Counted from the stretch's first letter, positions 27,400-36,635 are shown. The stretch is DNA of 64,000 nt from Lachnospiraceae bacterium (GCA_900168235.1 FUZG01000002.1:124001-188000), one strand, 5' to 3'. Notes: generated from the sequence alone by a model not told the origin. Made by a program: numbers and translations.

Positions 27400-28908
27400 T
27401 TAGTGAATATAATTCTCAAGGGGTGAAAGATCGATAGAATCAGTCTTTTTAAGGATCTCAAGAAGACCTGCTGCCATGATCTTGTTTCCGCCCTCGGAAT
27501 CGCTCTCAAGGTTCAGTGGCATGATGGGCTCGTGAAGAGACTTACGGAGAAGGAACCAGCCGTTTCCGTGAGCTTCGTCGCAGTTTACACGAACACCTTC
27601 GTAGTTCTCTGCCTCAGCCTGCCATCCTTCGTGGTTCTTGATCTCTTCTGTGAGGAGGTTCAGAACCTGATCACCGGACTCCTGGATGTTGGAAGCTGTT
27701 ACAGGGAAACGGATCTCATCGCTCTCTGCGGGCTCCTTGAGGTCAGCGATCATCTCTTCGAGACGGTTTCCGCGTCCGAGCTCGATAAGGAGCTTAACCA
27801 TCAGGTATGCGCCGTCATCAAGGAAGAAGTTCTCCTTCCATGCGCCGTGTCCGCTTGTCTCGATAGCGAGCTGGCTGTCCTTGCCCTCGTTATTCAGACG
27901 GATGGACTCGTCGATAACATTCTTGTATCCGCGCTTGAATCTGTGGTGAACACCGCCGTGTGAACGGATGAATGTCGCAAGACCTGTGGATGTTACAGAG
28001 TCAGTAACGATAGTTGTGCCCGGATGCTCGCGGAGTGCGATATGGGACAGAACAGCGATAAGAGCATTCCTTGTAAGCTCGCGTCCGTCCGGAAGTACAG
28101 CGCCTGCACGGTCTACGTCAGTATCAAAGATGATTCCGAGATCAGCCTTGGATGTAAGAGTTGCCTTACGGATAGAAGCAGCTGCCTCTTTATTTTCGGG
28201 ATTCGGGATGTGGTTCGGGAACTTTCCGTCCGGATCAAGGAACTGGCTTCCTGTAGTATCAGCACCGAGCTCTTTCAGAACTCTGCTCTCGAAGAAACCG
28301 CCGTTTCCGTTTCCTGCATCAACAATGATGTGGAGACCCTTAAGCGGATGCTCGTAGTCCTCAGCATTTACGCCTGCGCGGATCTTGTCGCAGAGATACT
28401 TTGTGTAAACGGACATGAAATCAGTCTTTTCAGCACTGCTGTCAAAAGAACCGTCAAAGTTGAAATCAGTTGCGATCTCAGTGATCTTTCTGATGTCGTC
28501 GTGCTCAAGTCCGCCCTTCGGTGTGAAGAACTTCATACCGTTTCTGTGGTAAGGAAGATGACTTGCAGTGATCATGATGCTTCCGTCGAAGTGATAAGGG
28601 TCGAGAACAGTTGACATGAACATTGCAGGAGTGCTGGCAAGTCCCAGGTCATGAGCCTCTGCGCCCTGAGTATTAAGACCTTCGATGGTGTTTTTCAGAA
28701 GAGCTTCTCCTGTCAGACGTGAGTCGCGTCCAACGGCGATCTTTACAGAATCCTTGCCGGAAGTTCTTTTAAGCCATACAACAAAGGCTGCTGCGAGGTG
28801 GCGAACGGCATCATCGGTAAGATTTACCGGATCGTTCCACTCATTTTCCATGGCAATTCCACGGATGTCGCTTCCGTTCTGAAGCTTCTTGTAATCAGTT
28901 GTGCTCAC
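27400..28908 (-). CDS. manB: Phosphoglucomutase/phosphomannomutase
   Basis: 502 residues of the alpha-D-phosphohexomutase superfamily. The phosphoserine loop is MITASHLPYHRNGMKFF (Ser in TASHLP), the metal-binding loop DTDVDRAG, the sugar-binding loop ETSGHGAWKEN, and a C-terminal phosphate-binding segment. It interconverts hexose 1- and 6-phosphates and so feeds nucleotide-sugar synthesis; mannose or glucose preference cannot be read from the sequence, so the symbol is tentative. GTG start with AGGAGG 10 bases before. It follows plsC by 27 bases on the same strand. Confidence 0.9.
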   Translation of the reverse strand: MSTTDYKKLQNGSDIRGIAMENEWNDPVNLTDDAVRHLAAAFVVWLKRTSGKDSVKIAVGRDSRLTGEALLKNTIEGLNTQGAEAHDLGLASTPAMFMSTVLDPYHFDGSIMITASHLPYHRNGMKFFTPKGGLEHDDIRKITEIATDFNFDGSFDSSAEKTDFMSVYTKYLCDKIRAGVNAEDYEHPLKGLHIIVDAGNGNGGFFESRVLKELGADTTGSQFLDPDGKFPNHIPNPENKEAAASIRKATLTSKADLGIIFDTDVDRAGAVLPDGRELTRNALIAVLSHIALREHPGTTIVTDSVTSTGLATFIRSHGGVHHRFKRGYKNVIDESIRLNNEGKDSQLAIETSGHGAWKENFFLDDGAYLMVKLLIELGRGNRLEEMIADLKEPAESDEIRFPVTASNIQESGDQVLNLLTEEIKNHEGWQAEAENYEGVRVNCDEAHGNGWFLLRKSLHEPIMPLNLESDSEGGNKIMAAGLLEILKKTDSIDLSPLENYIH

Positions 28909-28935
28909 TTTTTCAATCCTCCTGGTAGATGATTT

Positions 28936-29673
28936 TTATAGTATTTCCTTGTGTTCCTGAAGCTTTTCAAGGATAGTACTTTCGAGGCGTGCTCTGAGTC
29001 CTTTCTTCTCTTCCTTAGAAAGGGATGGTGTGTCGATAGGATCACAGTACTCGAGGATCACATGTGCGGACTTGATAGCCGGCAGATGTGCTTCAAAAAC
29101 AGCCTGGCTGTTGGTGATGGCGAATGGAACAATGGGGCACTTTGCCTTATCGGCGATCTTTAAGCTGCCTTCATGGAAAGGAAGGAGTGTGCCTTCTTCT
29201 CCGGTATTTCTGGTGCCTTCCGGGAAGATACAGATAGAAATGCCGTCTTTAACCTTCTGGATGCATGAAAGGATGGTCTGAAGACCCTGTTTCAGATCCT
29301 TACGGTCAAGGAACGCGCAGTGGATATTTGACATCTGGATATTGAGAAGCGGAACTTTTTTGAGCTCGATCTTTGCAACAAAACCCATAGGACGGACTAC
29401 ACGGCTGTAGGTTGCAACGATATCAAAGAATCCGCGATGGTTTCCGACAAAAAGAACAGCTCTGTCTTTCGGGATCTTTTCTTCGCCGATAACTGTGAGC
29501 TTTGTGCCTGCGAGAAACAGTATGACTCTGAATGCCCAGCGTACTGTGAGCATATTTATGCGATCCTGAAGTTCAGGATTTTTCTTTCCGATGATCCATG
29601 TGACAAGGGATACGGGAAGCATGATGATGAGAAACAGAACAACAAATATAATACAGAGCAAAGTGCGGAGCAT
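28936..29673 (-). CDS. plsC: 1-acyl-sn-glycerol-3-phosphate acyltransferase
   Basis: 245 residues. An N-terminal hydrophobic span (about 3-24) is followed by the acyltransferase block: NHRGFFDIV (the NHx4D motif), GFVAKIELKKVPLL, and FPEGTRN. It acylates lysophosphatidic acid to phosphatidic acid at the membrane. GAAAGGA lies 8 bases before the ATG. It is transcribed between pyrC and the phosphohexomutase gene, probably as one operon, though the three have no shared pathway. Confidence 0.93.
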   Translation of the reverse strand: MLRTLLCIIFVVLFLIIMLPVSLVTWIIGKKNPELQDRINMLTVRWAFRVILFLAGTKLTVIGEEKIPKDRAVLFVGNHRGFFDIVATYSRVVRPMGFVAKIELKKVPLLNIQMSNIHCAFLDRKDLKQGLQTILSCIQKVKDGISICIFPEGTRNTGEEGTLLPFHEGSLKIADKAKCPIVPFAITNSQAVFEAHLPAIKSAHVILEYCDPIDTPSLSKEEKKGLRARLESTILEKLQEHKEIL

Positions 29674-29730
29674 CTGTAAATCCTTTCTAGCTAATGCGCG
29701 TACTTTTGCGCGTGCGTTGGTTAGTGGTGC

Positions 29731-31008
29731 TTACGGTCTTTTAACGATGTGACCTCCGGCGATCGTGTATTCGATGGAGCCCGGGAGAGTCTTTCCGAGA
29801 TACGGAGAATTAGAAGACCGGCTTTCAAAATGGTTATAGGTTGTGCTTCGTTCGGTGCTGAAAAGCACGATATCGGCAGGTGAGCCGACTTTTATCTTTC
29901 CTGCATCCAGATGGTACAGCTCAGCAGGAGAGGTACTCATCCTTCGGATCAGGTCCATGAGGGACAGATGACCCGGAAGTACCAGATTTTCAAGTCCAAG
30001 AGAGAACGCAGTCTCAAGACCGATGATACCGCTTGGAGCCTCTGTGAGAGGCTTTTCCTTTTCGGGAGCGGTATGAGGCGCATGGTCTGTTGCGATGAGG
30101 TCTATAGTGCCGTCTTTTAAGCCTTGGATTATTGCCTGACGGTCATCCTCAGTCCTGAGAGGCGGGTTGATCTTTGCAAGTGTACCGTACTCACGGACTG
30201 CTTCCTCAGTCATTGAGAAATGATTAGGTGTAGCTTCTGCATGAATGAGACCGCGGGGGTCATTTTTCTTTGCTTTGCGGATAAGCTCTACAGTTTCGGC
30301 TGCGCTGATATGCTGGATATCAATGGCACATCCTGTTTCGAGAGCAAGTTTTATATCACGCTCGACCATAACCGTCTCAGCCTTGCGGTCGGCACCCTTT
30401 ATTCCGAGAGACTCAGCTACGGCACCTGCGTTGTAGCCTGCAACGCCTATGTAGGCGGGATCTTCTTCGTGGAAAGAAAGCACGGTGTTGAGCTCTGCCG
30501 CTTTTTCCATGGCGCGTTTTACAAGGGCTTCATCCATGATGGGAGTGCCGTCATCCGTAAATGCAGGAGCTCCGGCATCCATGAGAGCCTTCATATCAAC
30601 AAGTTCTTTACCTGCGCGGCCTACTGTCACGGCAGCATCCTGAAGGATGTGGATCTTTTCCTTAGATGCCTTCTCATAAACATAGGAAAGCGTCTCGGGA
30701 GAATCTACGGCAGGGGAGGTATTTGCCATACAGACGATGGTGGTATATCCTCCGGCGGCGGCAGCCTGTGCGCCTGTGTGAATGTCCTCTTTTTCTGTAA
30801 ATCCCGGATCTCGGAAATGTGTGTGTACATCTACAAAACCGGGAGCTGCATAGAGACCCGAAGCATCAATGATCGTGGCATCAGGGAACTGCTCGGGTTG
30901 GATACGTTTACTGATCTCGGCGACTTTGCCGTCTGAGATACGGATATCGGCGATCCGGTCAGTGCCTGTGTCCGGTGACAGAAGATGAGCATTTCTGATG
31001 ATGATCAT
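29731..31008 (-). CDS. pyrC: Dihydroorotase
   Basis: 425 residues, class I dihydroorotase. Zinc ligands and signatures seen: DVHTHFRDPG, DIQHISAAET, EATPNHFSM, and IATDHAPHTAPEKE. It closes carbamoyl-aspartate to dihydroorotate in de novo pyrimidine synthesis. It is divergent from the murF-pyrK-pyrD operon, so the third and fourth pyrimidine steps are encoded back to back around a 99-bp promoter region. GAAAGGAGAT precedes the ATG. Confidence 0.96.
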   Translation of the reverse strand: MIIIRNAHLLSPDTGTDRIADIRISDGKVAEISKRIQPEQFPDATIIDASGLYAAPGFVDVHTHFRDPGFTEKEDIHTGAQAAAAGGYTTIVCMANTSPAVDSPETLSYVYEKASKEKIHILQDAAVTVGRAGKELVDMKALMDAGAPAFTDDGTPIMDEALVKRAMEKAAELNTVLSFHEEDPAYIGVAGYNAGAVAESLGIKGADRKAETVMVERDIKLALETGCAIDIQHISAAETVELIRKAKKNDPRGLIHAEATPNHFSMTEEAVREYGTLAKINPPLRTEDDRQAIIQGLKDGTIDLIATDHAPHTAPEKEKPLTEAPSGIIGLETAFSLGLENLVLPGHLSLMDLIRRMSTSPAELYHLDAGKIKVGSPADIVLFSTERSTTYNHFESRSSNSPYLGKTLPGSIEYTIAGGHIVKRP

Positions 31009-31040
31009 TGTAGTAATCTCCTTTCATTGCAAACAGAGAT

Positions 31041-31046
31041 ATTATA
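31041..31046 (-). promoter_or_regulatory. -10 element of pyrC
   Basis: TATAAT on the minus strand, 33 bp from the ATG, with a weak -35. A TATAAT in plus orientation overlaps close by (GCATATAATCG), perhaps for murF-pyrK. Confidence 0.4.
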
Positions 31047-31107
31047 GCATATAATCGATAAGATTTAGGTAAGATAGATCAACAAGTAAAAGGATGCGGG
31101 TAAAATT

Positions 31108-33288
31108 ATGAAAAATATGACGCTTGCAAACATTGCAAAAGCCGCAAATGGACAGCTGATCGGCGGAGAAGGCAGGGAAAACCTGGAGATCACCGGAGCA
31201 GAGCTTGACAGCCGGAAGATAAAGGAAGGAAATCTTTTCTTTGCAACGCCGGGTGAAAGAGTGGACGGGCATAAGTTCATAGCGGATGTTTTTGAAAAAG
31301 GTGCGTATGCCGCGGTATGCGAAAAGCTTCCGGAAAATCCGGCGGGACCGTGCATACTCGTAGAGTCTTCTTTTCAGGCACTCGAGGATATCGCTGCTTT
31401 TTACAGGCGTCAGATCGACTGCAGAGTTGTTGCCATAACAGGAAGCGTGGGAAAGACCAGCACAAAGGAAGTTGTGGCATCTGTTCTGTCAGAAAAATAT
31501 AACGTATTAAAGACCGAGGGAAACCTTAATAACAACATCGGTCTTCCGCTCATGGTGCTTCGTATCCGTGATGAGCATGAAGCGGCAGTTCTTGAGATGG
31601 GCATCAGCCATTTTGATGAAATGGAGAGGATGAGCAGGACAGCCCTTCCCGATATCGCAGTCATCACAAATATCGGAACAAGCCATATAGAAAACCTCGG
31701 CACACAGGAAGGCATCTATAAGGAAAAGAGTCATATTTTTGACTACCTTCCTGAAAATGGTCATGCTGTTGTGTGGGGTGATGATCCGATACTTAAAAAA
31801 GTAGAAAACGCCGGCGGAAAGAAGCCTCTTACTTACGGAAGAGATGGATCATGTACAGTTTTCTGCAAGAATGAAGTGTCTAAGGGACTTCTCGGCAGTG
31901 ACTTCTGCGTGACATCCTCTGATGGAAGGTTTGCTGAGGACTTTGACACTCACATGCCTCTTCCGGGACCACATATGGTAAATAATGCGCTCTGTGCATC
32001 ACTCATCGGTTACTTATTCGGTCTTTCAGAAAGGGAGATTGCAGCAGGAATCCGTAAAGTTAAGCCTATGAACGGCAGATCAAATCTCATAAAGACATCA
32101 TGGGGACTTCTGATCGACGACTGCTATAACGCAAATCCCGCATCAATGGAGTCTGCGATCGATATGCTGTCTCTTGCTGATGGACGAAAAATTGCCATTC
32201 TCGGAGATATGTTTGAGCTCGGAGAAAATGCCCCCGCTATGCACCGCGAGGTCGGTGAATATACGAAAAAAGCAGATCCCGCGCTGGTGGTATGTGTCGG
32301 AGAGCTTTCTGAAAATATGGCTGAAGGCGCTGCGAGCGTACTTGGTAAAGATAAGGTTCAGTATTACAAAACTCTGGACAGTTTCCTTGAAAACATCGAC
32401 GGGCTGCTTCAGGAGGGTGATACCTGCCTCGTAAAAGCATCCCACGGAATGAACTTTGCAAAGATAGTGGAAAAGATCGGAAAAAAGGTGGAAAGCATGA
32501 TTCGTGAAGAAGCTGAGGTTCTGAGTGTAGAAAAGCTTGCAGACGGCGTATGGCGTATGGACTTAAAGACCGGACTTGCATCCCTTGCGAAGCCGGGACA
32601 GTTTGTGATGGTGGGTTCCCACTCTGAGAGCCACCTCCTCATGAGACCTATCAGTATCTCTGAGATCGATAAAAAGGAAGGCATCCTGAGACTGGTATGG
32701 AGAACCGTAGGATACGGCACAAATGAGATGGCTGCAGCGAAAGCTGGAGATCATTTCACTCTCTTAGGACCTCTCGGAAACGGATTCCCGGTGCAGGAAG
32801 CTGACAATAAAAAGCACATCCTGCTGATAGGCGGAGGTATCGGTGCGCCGCCGCTCCTTGGAATGATGAAAGCCCTCGCTGAGAAACATTCCGCTGACGA
32901 GATTACGGCTGTACTCGGATACAGAGGTGAATCAGCGGGGCTTTTCCTTGCAGATGATTTCAAAAAGTACGGAAATGTAGTGATCTCAAGCGATGACGGA
33001 AGCGTAGGAACTCACGGAACAGTCATCGATGCCATAAAGGAAAATGCACTTGATGCTGACATCATTTACTCATGCGGACCTATGCCGATGCTTTCCGCAG
33101 TGAAGAAATTTGCAGCAGAAAAGGGCATCACAGCCTGGATATCTCTCGAAGAGAGAATGGCATGCGGAGTCGGAGCCTGCCTTGGATGCGTGGTAAAGAC
33201 AAAGCATGTGGATCATCATTCGCACGTTAATAATGCAAGAATTTGTACAGAGGGACCTGTTTTTGACGCAGAGGAGGTAGAGATTTGA
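31108..33288 (+). CDS. murF-pyrK: MurF-PyrK fusion: UDP-MurNAc-tripeptide ligase joined to dihydroorotate dehydrogenase electron-transfer subunit
   Basis: 726 residues in one uninterrupted frame. Residues 1-463 are a full MurF: ATP loop TGSVGKTSTKE, EMGISHFDEM, TNIGTSHIENLG, DDCYNANPASMESAI. Residues 464-726 are a full PyrK: FAD motif RPISIS, NAD-binding GGGIGAPPLL, CGPMPML, and the [2Fe-2S] cysteines in MACGVGACLGC plus ARICTEGP. MurF adds D-Ala-D-Ala to the wall precursor; PyrK passes electrons from class IB PyrD to NAD+. The junction GKKVES-MIREEAEV keeps an ATG at 32497 preceded by AAGGTGG, so PyrK could also be made separately. The pyrD TTG start overlaps the stop. A base-level error removing a stop cannot be excluded. 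Confidence 0.9.
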   Translation: MKNMTLANIAKAANGQLIGGEGRENLEITGAELDSRKIKEGNLFFATPGERVDGHKFIADVFEKGAYAAVCEKLPENPAGPCILVESSFQALEDIAAFYRRQIDCRVVAITGSVGKTSTKEVVASVLSEKYNVLKTEGNLNNNIGLPLMVLRIRDEHEAAVLEMGISHFDEMERMSRTALPDIAVITNIGTSHIENLGTQEGIYKEKSHIFDYLPENGHAVVWGDDPILKKVENAGGKKPLTYGRDGSCTVFCKNEVSKGLLGSDFCVTSSDGRFAEDFDTHMPLPGPHMVNNALCASLIGYLFGLSEREIAAGIRKVKPMNGRSNLIKTSWGLLIDDCYNANPASMESAIDMLSLADGRKIAILGDMFELGENAPAMHREVGEYTKKADPALVVCVGELSENMAEGAASVLGKDKVQYYKTLDSFLENIDGLLQEGDTCLVKASHGMNFAKIVEKIGKKVESMIREEAEVLSVEKLADGVWRMDLKTGLASLAKPGQFVMVGSHSESHLLMRPISISEIDKKEGILRLVWRTVGYGTNEMAAAKAGDHFTLLGPLGNGFPVQEADNKKHILLIGGGIGAPPLLGMMKALAEKHSADEITAVLGYRGESAGLFLADDFKKYGNVVISSDDGSVGTHGTVIDAIKENALDADIIYSCGPMPMLSAVKKFAAEKGITAWISLEERMACGVGACLGCVVKTKHVDHHSHVNNARICTEGPVFDAEEVEI

Positions 33289-34193
33289 ATACAGAAGTAA
33301 AGATCGCGGGAGTTACTTTTAAGAATCCTGTTATGGATGCGTCAGGAACCTTTGGAAGCGGAATAGAGTACTCTGTTTTTACTGATCTGAACAGGCTGGG
33401 TGCAGTTGTGACCAAGGGTGTTGCGGATCATCCCTGGCCCGGTAATCCTACTCCGAGAGTTGCAGAGACTCCTTCAGGAATGATGAATGCTATCGGACTC
33501 CAGAATCCCGGCATCGATGTTTTCATCGAGAGAGATCTGAAGTTCCTTGAGGACTACGATACAAATGTCATCGTAAATGTGTGCGGTCATTCCGAAGAGG
33601 AATATCTGAACGTAGTTGAGCGTCTTGCAGATGAGAAGCGCGTTGACATGCTGGAGATCAATGTTTCCTGTCCGAACGTAAAAGAGGGCGGTATCGCATT
33701 CGGCACACGTCCCGAAGCGCTCCTCAGCATCACAGAAAAGATCAAAAAGATCGCAAAACAGCCTGTCATCATGAAGCTTTCTCCCAATGTCACAAGCATT
33801 GCGGACATGGCGAAGGCTGCTGAGGCAGGCGGAGCTGATGCGATCTCACTTATAAATACCCTCACAGCCATGAAGATCGATATTTATAAGAGAAAATTCG
33901 CTCTTGCAAATAAGACAGGCGGTCTTTCAGGCCCTGCGATCAGACCTGTAGCAGTGAGAATGGTATATGAAGCGTCCCACGCAGTAAAGATCCCGGTGAT
34001 CGGAATGGGCGGAATCGCAACAGGGGAAGATGCGATCGAGTTCATGATGGCGGGCGCAAGTGCGGTCGCAGTAGGTATGTACAATTTTCACGACCCGACA
34101 GCAATGATACGTGTTATTGACGAAATTGAAAAATTTATGCAAAAAACAGGTGTCGAAGATATCAATGATCTGGTCGGATGTGTCGATGTATAA
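33285..34193 (+). CDS. pyrD: Dihydroorotate dehydrogenase, class IB catalytic subunit
   Basis: 302 residues. FKNPVMDASGTFGSG, IGLQNPGIDVF, NVSCPNVKEGG with the class I catalytic Cys, and the phosphate-binding GMGGIATGEDAIEFMMAGA are present. It oxidises dihydroorotate to orotate with FMN and hands electrons to PyrK. TTG start, overlapping the pyrK stop as TTGA, with GAGGAGG 7 bases upstream; coupled translation fits the PyrD2-PyrK2 complex. Confidence 0.96.
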   Translation: MNTEVKIAGVTFKNPVMDASGTFGSGIEYSVFTDLNRLGAVVTKGVADHPWPGNPTPRVAETPSGMMNAIGLQNPGIDVFIERDLKFLEDYDTNVIVNVCGHSEEEYLNVVERLADEKRVDMLEINVSCPNVKEGGIAFGTRPEALLSITEKIKKIAKQPVIMKLSPNVTSIADMAKAAEAGGADAISLINTLTAMKIDIYKRKFALANKTGGLSGPAIRPVAVRMVYEASHAVKIPVIGMGGIATGEDAIEFMMAGASAVAVGMYNFHDPTAMIRVIDEIEKFMQKTGVEDINDLVGCVDV

Positions 34194-34325
34194 GTTGTGA
34201 GAAGTTTCAGCAAAATTGTGTGTATATAAAAAAGAACAGCACTAATTGAACATACAATTTATAATGATGGTACTGACGGGTATTTTTGGGGTTGTATCTG
34301 AGCGATACGGAAATGTGAGGGGAAT

Positions 34326-35117
34326 ATGAAGTTAAAGCTTGGAGACTTTCTTGCAAAGGAGGATTCCGGATTCGTCACCGGTGATTACGCGAAAGCAACA
34401 GGACTGGCTGTAGCATATCTTGATGCTGCAGGTAATATTTATGGTGAGGTTTCGGGTATTCCGAGAGAAATCAGCTCATATCTGCCGTCTCATAAGGGTG
34501 TGAATGAGGCAGATGTTGATGATTCGGAAGTTCCTGTAAAGTTCGATTTTTTGGACATGGGACTTACATGTTACCGTGAGAACGTTTTTGTAAGGGGTGA
34601 AAAGGTTATTACGGTAGTCTGCGGTCTTGCCAGGACAGATGATACAGACGGAAAGGTACGCGATGCGGCAGCAAAGCTCAGGGTATCTGCTGATGACTAT
34701 GAGGCTGCTGTAAAGAGACTTCCGATCGTTAAGGACGAAACTGTTCGTATTGCCACAGATTTCCTTGCAAAGATGACACATCATGTCATGAACGGTATTT
34801 ATTTCGGCCGTATCAATGACAGTGTGGTTAATGTGGTTAAACCTGAGGTTGAGCAGTCAGCCGATGCGGTTGCCGATATTGCAGGACGTGCGAAAAAGCT
34901 TGAATCCATCGCTTCACGTCAGAATATCCTGACGCTGAATGCTTCTATCGAGGCAGCCAGAGCCGGTGCTGTAGGTGCGGGCTTTGCAGTCGTTGCGCAT
35001 CAGATGGGAGAAATGTCGAAGGATTCGGCAGTAATCTACGGAGATATCGAAAAAGACGCATACAGTCTCCGTGATTCCATGAAGAAAATACGCGATGTCC
35101 TTGAGAATATGGATTGA
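34326..35117 (+). CDS. Soluble PocR-like sensor with truncated chemoreceptor signalling domain
   Basis: 263 residues and no membrane span. The N-terminal part (about 5-155) resembles the PocR ligand-binding domain, ending in the helical run AKLRVSADDYEAAVKRLPIVKDETVRIATDFLAKM. The C-terminal part (about 185-262) has the chemoreceptor motif NILTLNASIEAARAGAVGAGFAVVAHQMGEMSKDSA but stops soon after, so the usual long antiparallel signalling hairpin is short. It might signal to CheA/CheW or to something else; no che gene is in the window. GAGGGG precedes ATG 34326. The upstream gap of 132 bp shows TATAAT at 34260-34265 without a fitting -35. Confidence 0.75.
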   Translation: MKLKLGDFLAKEDSGFVTGDYAKATGLAVAYLDAAGNIYGEVSGIPREISSYLPSHKGVNEADVDDSEVPVKFDFLDMGLTCYRENVFVRGEKVITVVCGLARTDDTDGKVRDAAAKLRVSADDYEAAVKRLPIVKDETVRIATDFLAKMTHHVMNGIYFGRINDSVVNVVKPEVEQSADAVADIAGRAKKLESIASRQNILTLNASIEAARAGAVGAGFAVVAHQMGEMSKDSAVIYGDIEKDAYSLRDSMKKIRDVLENMD

Positions 35118-35141
35118 CCACAGAAAAATAGGATGATGAAT

Positions 35142-35186
35142 AAAGGATCATTGATTCGGTAAATCCTGAATCGATGATCCTTTTTT
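35142..35186. terminator. Bidirectional terminator
   Basis: AGGATCAT-t-GATTC pairs with GAATC-g-ATGATCCT, with A tract before and six T after. Ends the gene at 34326 (plus) and the deaminase gene (minus). Confidence 0.88.
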
Positions 35187-35196
35187 GGATAGGCTG

Positions 35197-35739
35197 TTAA
35201 TAGTTTTTGGGCTTTGACAGAAATTCGTTCACGCGTTCCATCTCTTTTTGGTGCTTTTCCTCTACCGCCTTTCGCTCAGCCTCCAGAGCATCCTCGTATT
35301 TCAGATATTCGATACCGGATTCCTGGAGCAGTTCGAGCCCGAGACCTGTGGGGTATTCGCCCTTAAAGATGACTTTTTTGATCCCTGCCTGAATGATATG
35401 GATACAGCAGAAAACACAGGGCTGTGTTGTTACATATAGAGTTGCACCGGCACAGCTGGTACCGCGCCGCGCACACTGGTCGATGGCGTTTGCCTCCGCA
35501 TGACCTGCTCTGCAGAGCTCGAGTCCCTGACCGGATGCAAAGCCGCGCTTGCGGCGTTCGCAGTAGCCGATATCGGTACAATGGATGGCTCCGGCGGGAG
35601 CGCCGTTGTAGCCTGTGGCGATTATCTGTTTGTCACGAATGATCACGGCGCCTACCTGCCTTGAGAGACAGGTGCTTCGGATCTTGCTGTCTTCAGCGAT
35701 ATCCATCGCCCATTCGGTAAAAAGCTTACGTTCAGCCAT
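35197..35739 (-). CDS. dCMP deaminase family protein (ComEB-like)
   Basis: 180 residues of the zinc-dependent cytidine/deoxycytidylate deaminase family. RQVGAVIIRDKQIIATGYNGAPAG, then HAEANAI (zinc His and catalytic Glu) and TTQPCVFCC (zinc Cys pair) are clear. It most likely deaminates dCMP to dUMP for dTMP synthesis; ComEB homologues have this sequence type. AGGAGG is 5 bases before ATG 35739, so the longer frame starting at 35781 is rejected. A TATAAT at 35766-35761 may be its -10. Confidence 0.92.
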   Translation of the reverse strand: MAERKLFTEWAMDIAEDSKIRSTCLSRQVGAVIIRDKQIIATGYNGAPAGAIHCTDIGYCERRKRGFASGQGLELCRAGHAEANAIDQCARRGTSCAGATLYVTTQPCVFCCIHIIQAGIKKVIFKGEYPTGLGLELLQESGIEYLKYEDALEAERKAVEEKHQKEMERVNEFLSKPKNY

Positions 35740-35825
35740 AGGATCCTCCTGTGAGATTTTATTATAGTATTGTATGTTCATGAGAAATCAAAGTCAAATA
35801 GGACAGGTGTCCGCCGTTGCCGGTC

Positions 35826-35854
35826 TTGATAAAGTACTTCTTTGAAGGTAGAAT
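35826..35854 (+). promoter_or_regulatory. Promoter of the ChbG/YdjC gene, leaderless type
   Basis: TTGATA (35826-35831), 17 bp, TAGAAT (35849-35854), 7 bases, ATG at 35862. The predicted transcription start is at the start codon. Confidence 0.6.
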
Positions 35855-35861
35855 GTGTACT

Positions 35862-36635
35862 ATGATTAGAACAGTTTTAAATGGCGATGATTTCGGGATC
35901 AGTGAAGAAGTAAACCATGCGATAGCGGAGTGCTTTGAGAAACGGCTGCTTACAAGCACAACGCTTATGGTAAATATGCCCTATGCGGATCAGGCAGTGG
36001 AGATCGCCCGCGAAGAGGGGTTTGCAGAGGCAGTGGGCCTGCATCTGAACCTCACGAGCGGATATCCGCTGACCCGGGATATACGGAAGTGCAGACGTTT
36101 CTGCCGAAAAAACGGGTCATTTAACGCATATTTTCAGCAGCACACGTCCTCCAGGCTTTTTCTCACAAAGAAAGAGCGGAGAGCGGCAGCTAAGGAAATA
36201 GAGGCACAGATGAGGAAGTACTTTTCCTATGGTCTTCCGGAGCGTCATCTTGACTCGCATCATCATGTCCACACGGACCGTGCCATAATGCTTGAGCTTA
36301 TGCCTCTTATGCATAAATATGATTTTCGTTCCGTGAGGCTCAGCCGGAATCTTTTCAAAAAGATGAATCCCTTAAAGAAGCTTTACAAGCATATTTTTAA
36401 CAGTAAGCTTCAAAAAAGCGGACTCATCACGACGGAATTTTTCGGGTCATACAGAGATCTTGCAGCTATGAATGGAGAAATACGCGATAACGCTATGGTG
36501 GAGGTCATGCTGCATCCGATGTATAACGAAGATGGGGTTTTGTGTGACACAAAAACACCGATGTCAGAAGTCGGTGCGCTCCTCGATTCGCTGAAAGCGG
36601 AAAGAGAGCCCTATTCGGTGGTTAAGGAACGTTGA
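35862..36635 (+). CDS. ChbG/YdjC-family carbohydrate deacetylase
   Basis: 257 residues. VLNGDDFGISEEVNHAI holds the metal-binding Asp pair, GLHLNLTSG and ERHLDSHHHVHT the histidine ligands, and VEVMLHP the late motif. The family removes acetyl groups from chito-oligosaccharides or related N-acetylated sugars; the substrate here is unknown. ATG 35853, in frame, lies inside the predicted -10 element, so ATG 35862 is chosen although it has no close ribosome site. No chitobiose genes are adjacent. Confidence 0.88.
   Translation: MIRTVLNGDDFGISEEVNHAIAECFEKRLLTSTTLMVNMPYADQAVEIAREEGFAEAVGLHLNLTSGYPLTRDIRKCRRFCRKNGSFNAYFQQHTSSRLFLTKKERRAAAKEIEAQMRKYFSYGLPERHLDSHHHVHTDRAIMLELMPLMHKYDFRSVRLSRNLFKKMNPLKKLYKHIFNSKLQKSGLITTEFFGSYRDLAAMNGEIRDNAMVEVMLHPMYNEDGVLCDTKTPMSEVGALLDSLKAEREPYSVVKER

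Noticed and set aside
28024-28614. 196-codon plus-strand frame inside the phosphohexomutase gene
   Set aside because: Antisense shadow of a well-conserved enzyme gene.
35853-35861. ATG 35853 as start of the ChbG/YdjC gene
   Set aside because: It lies in the predicted -10 hexamer; ATG 35862 gives the standard family N-terminus.
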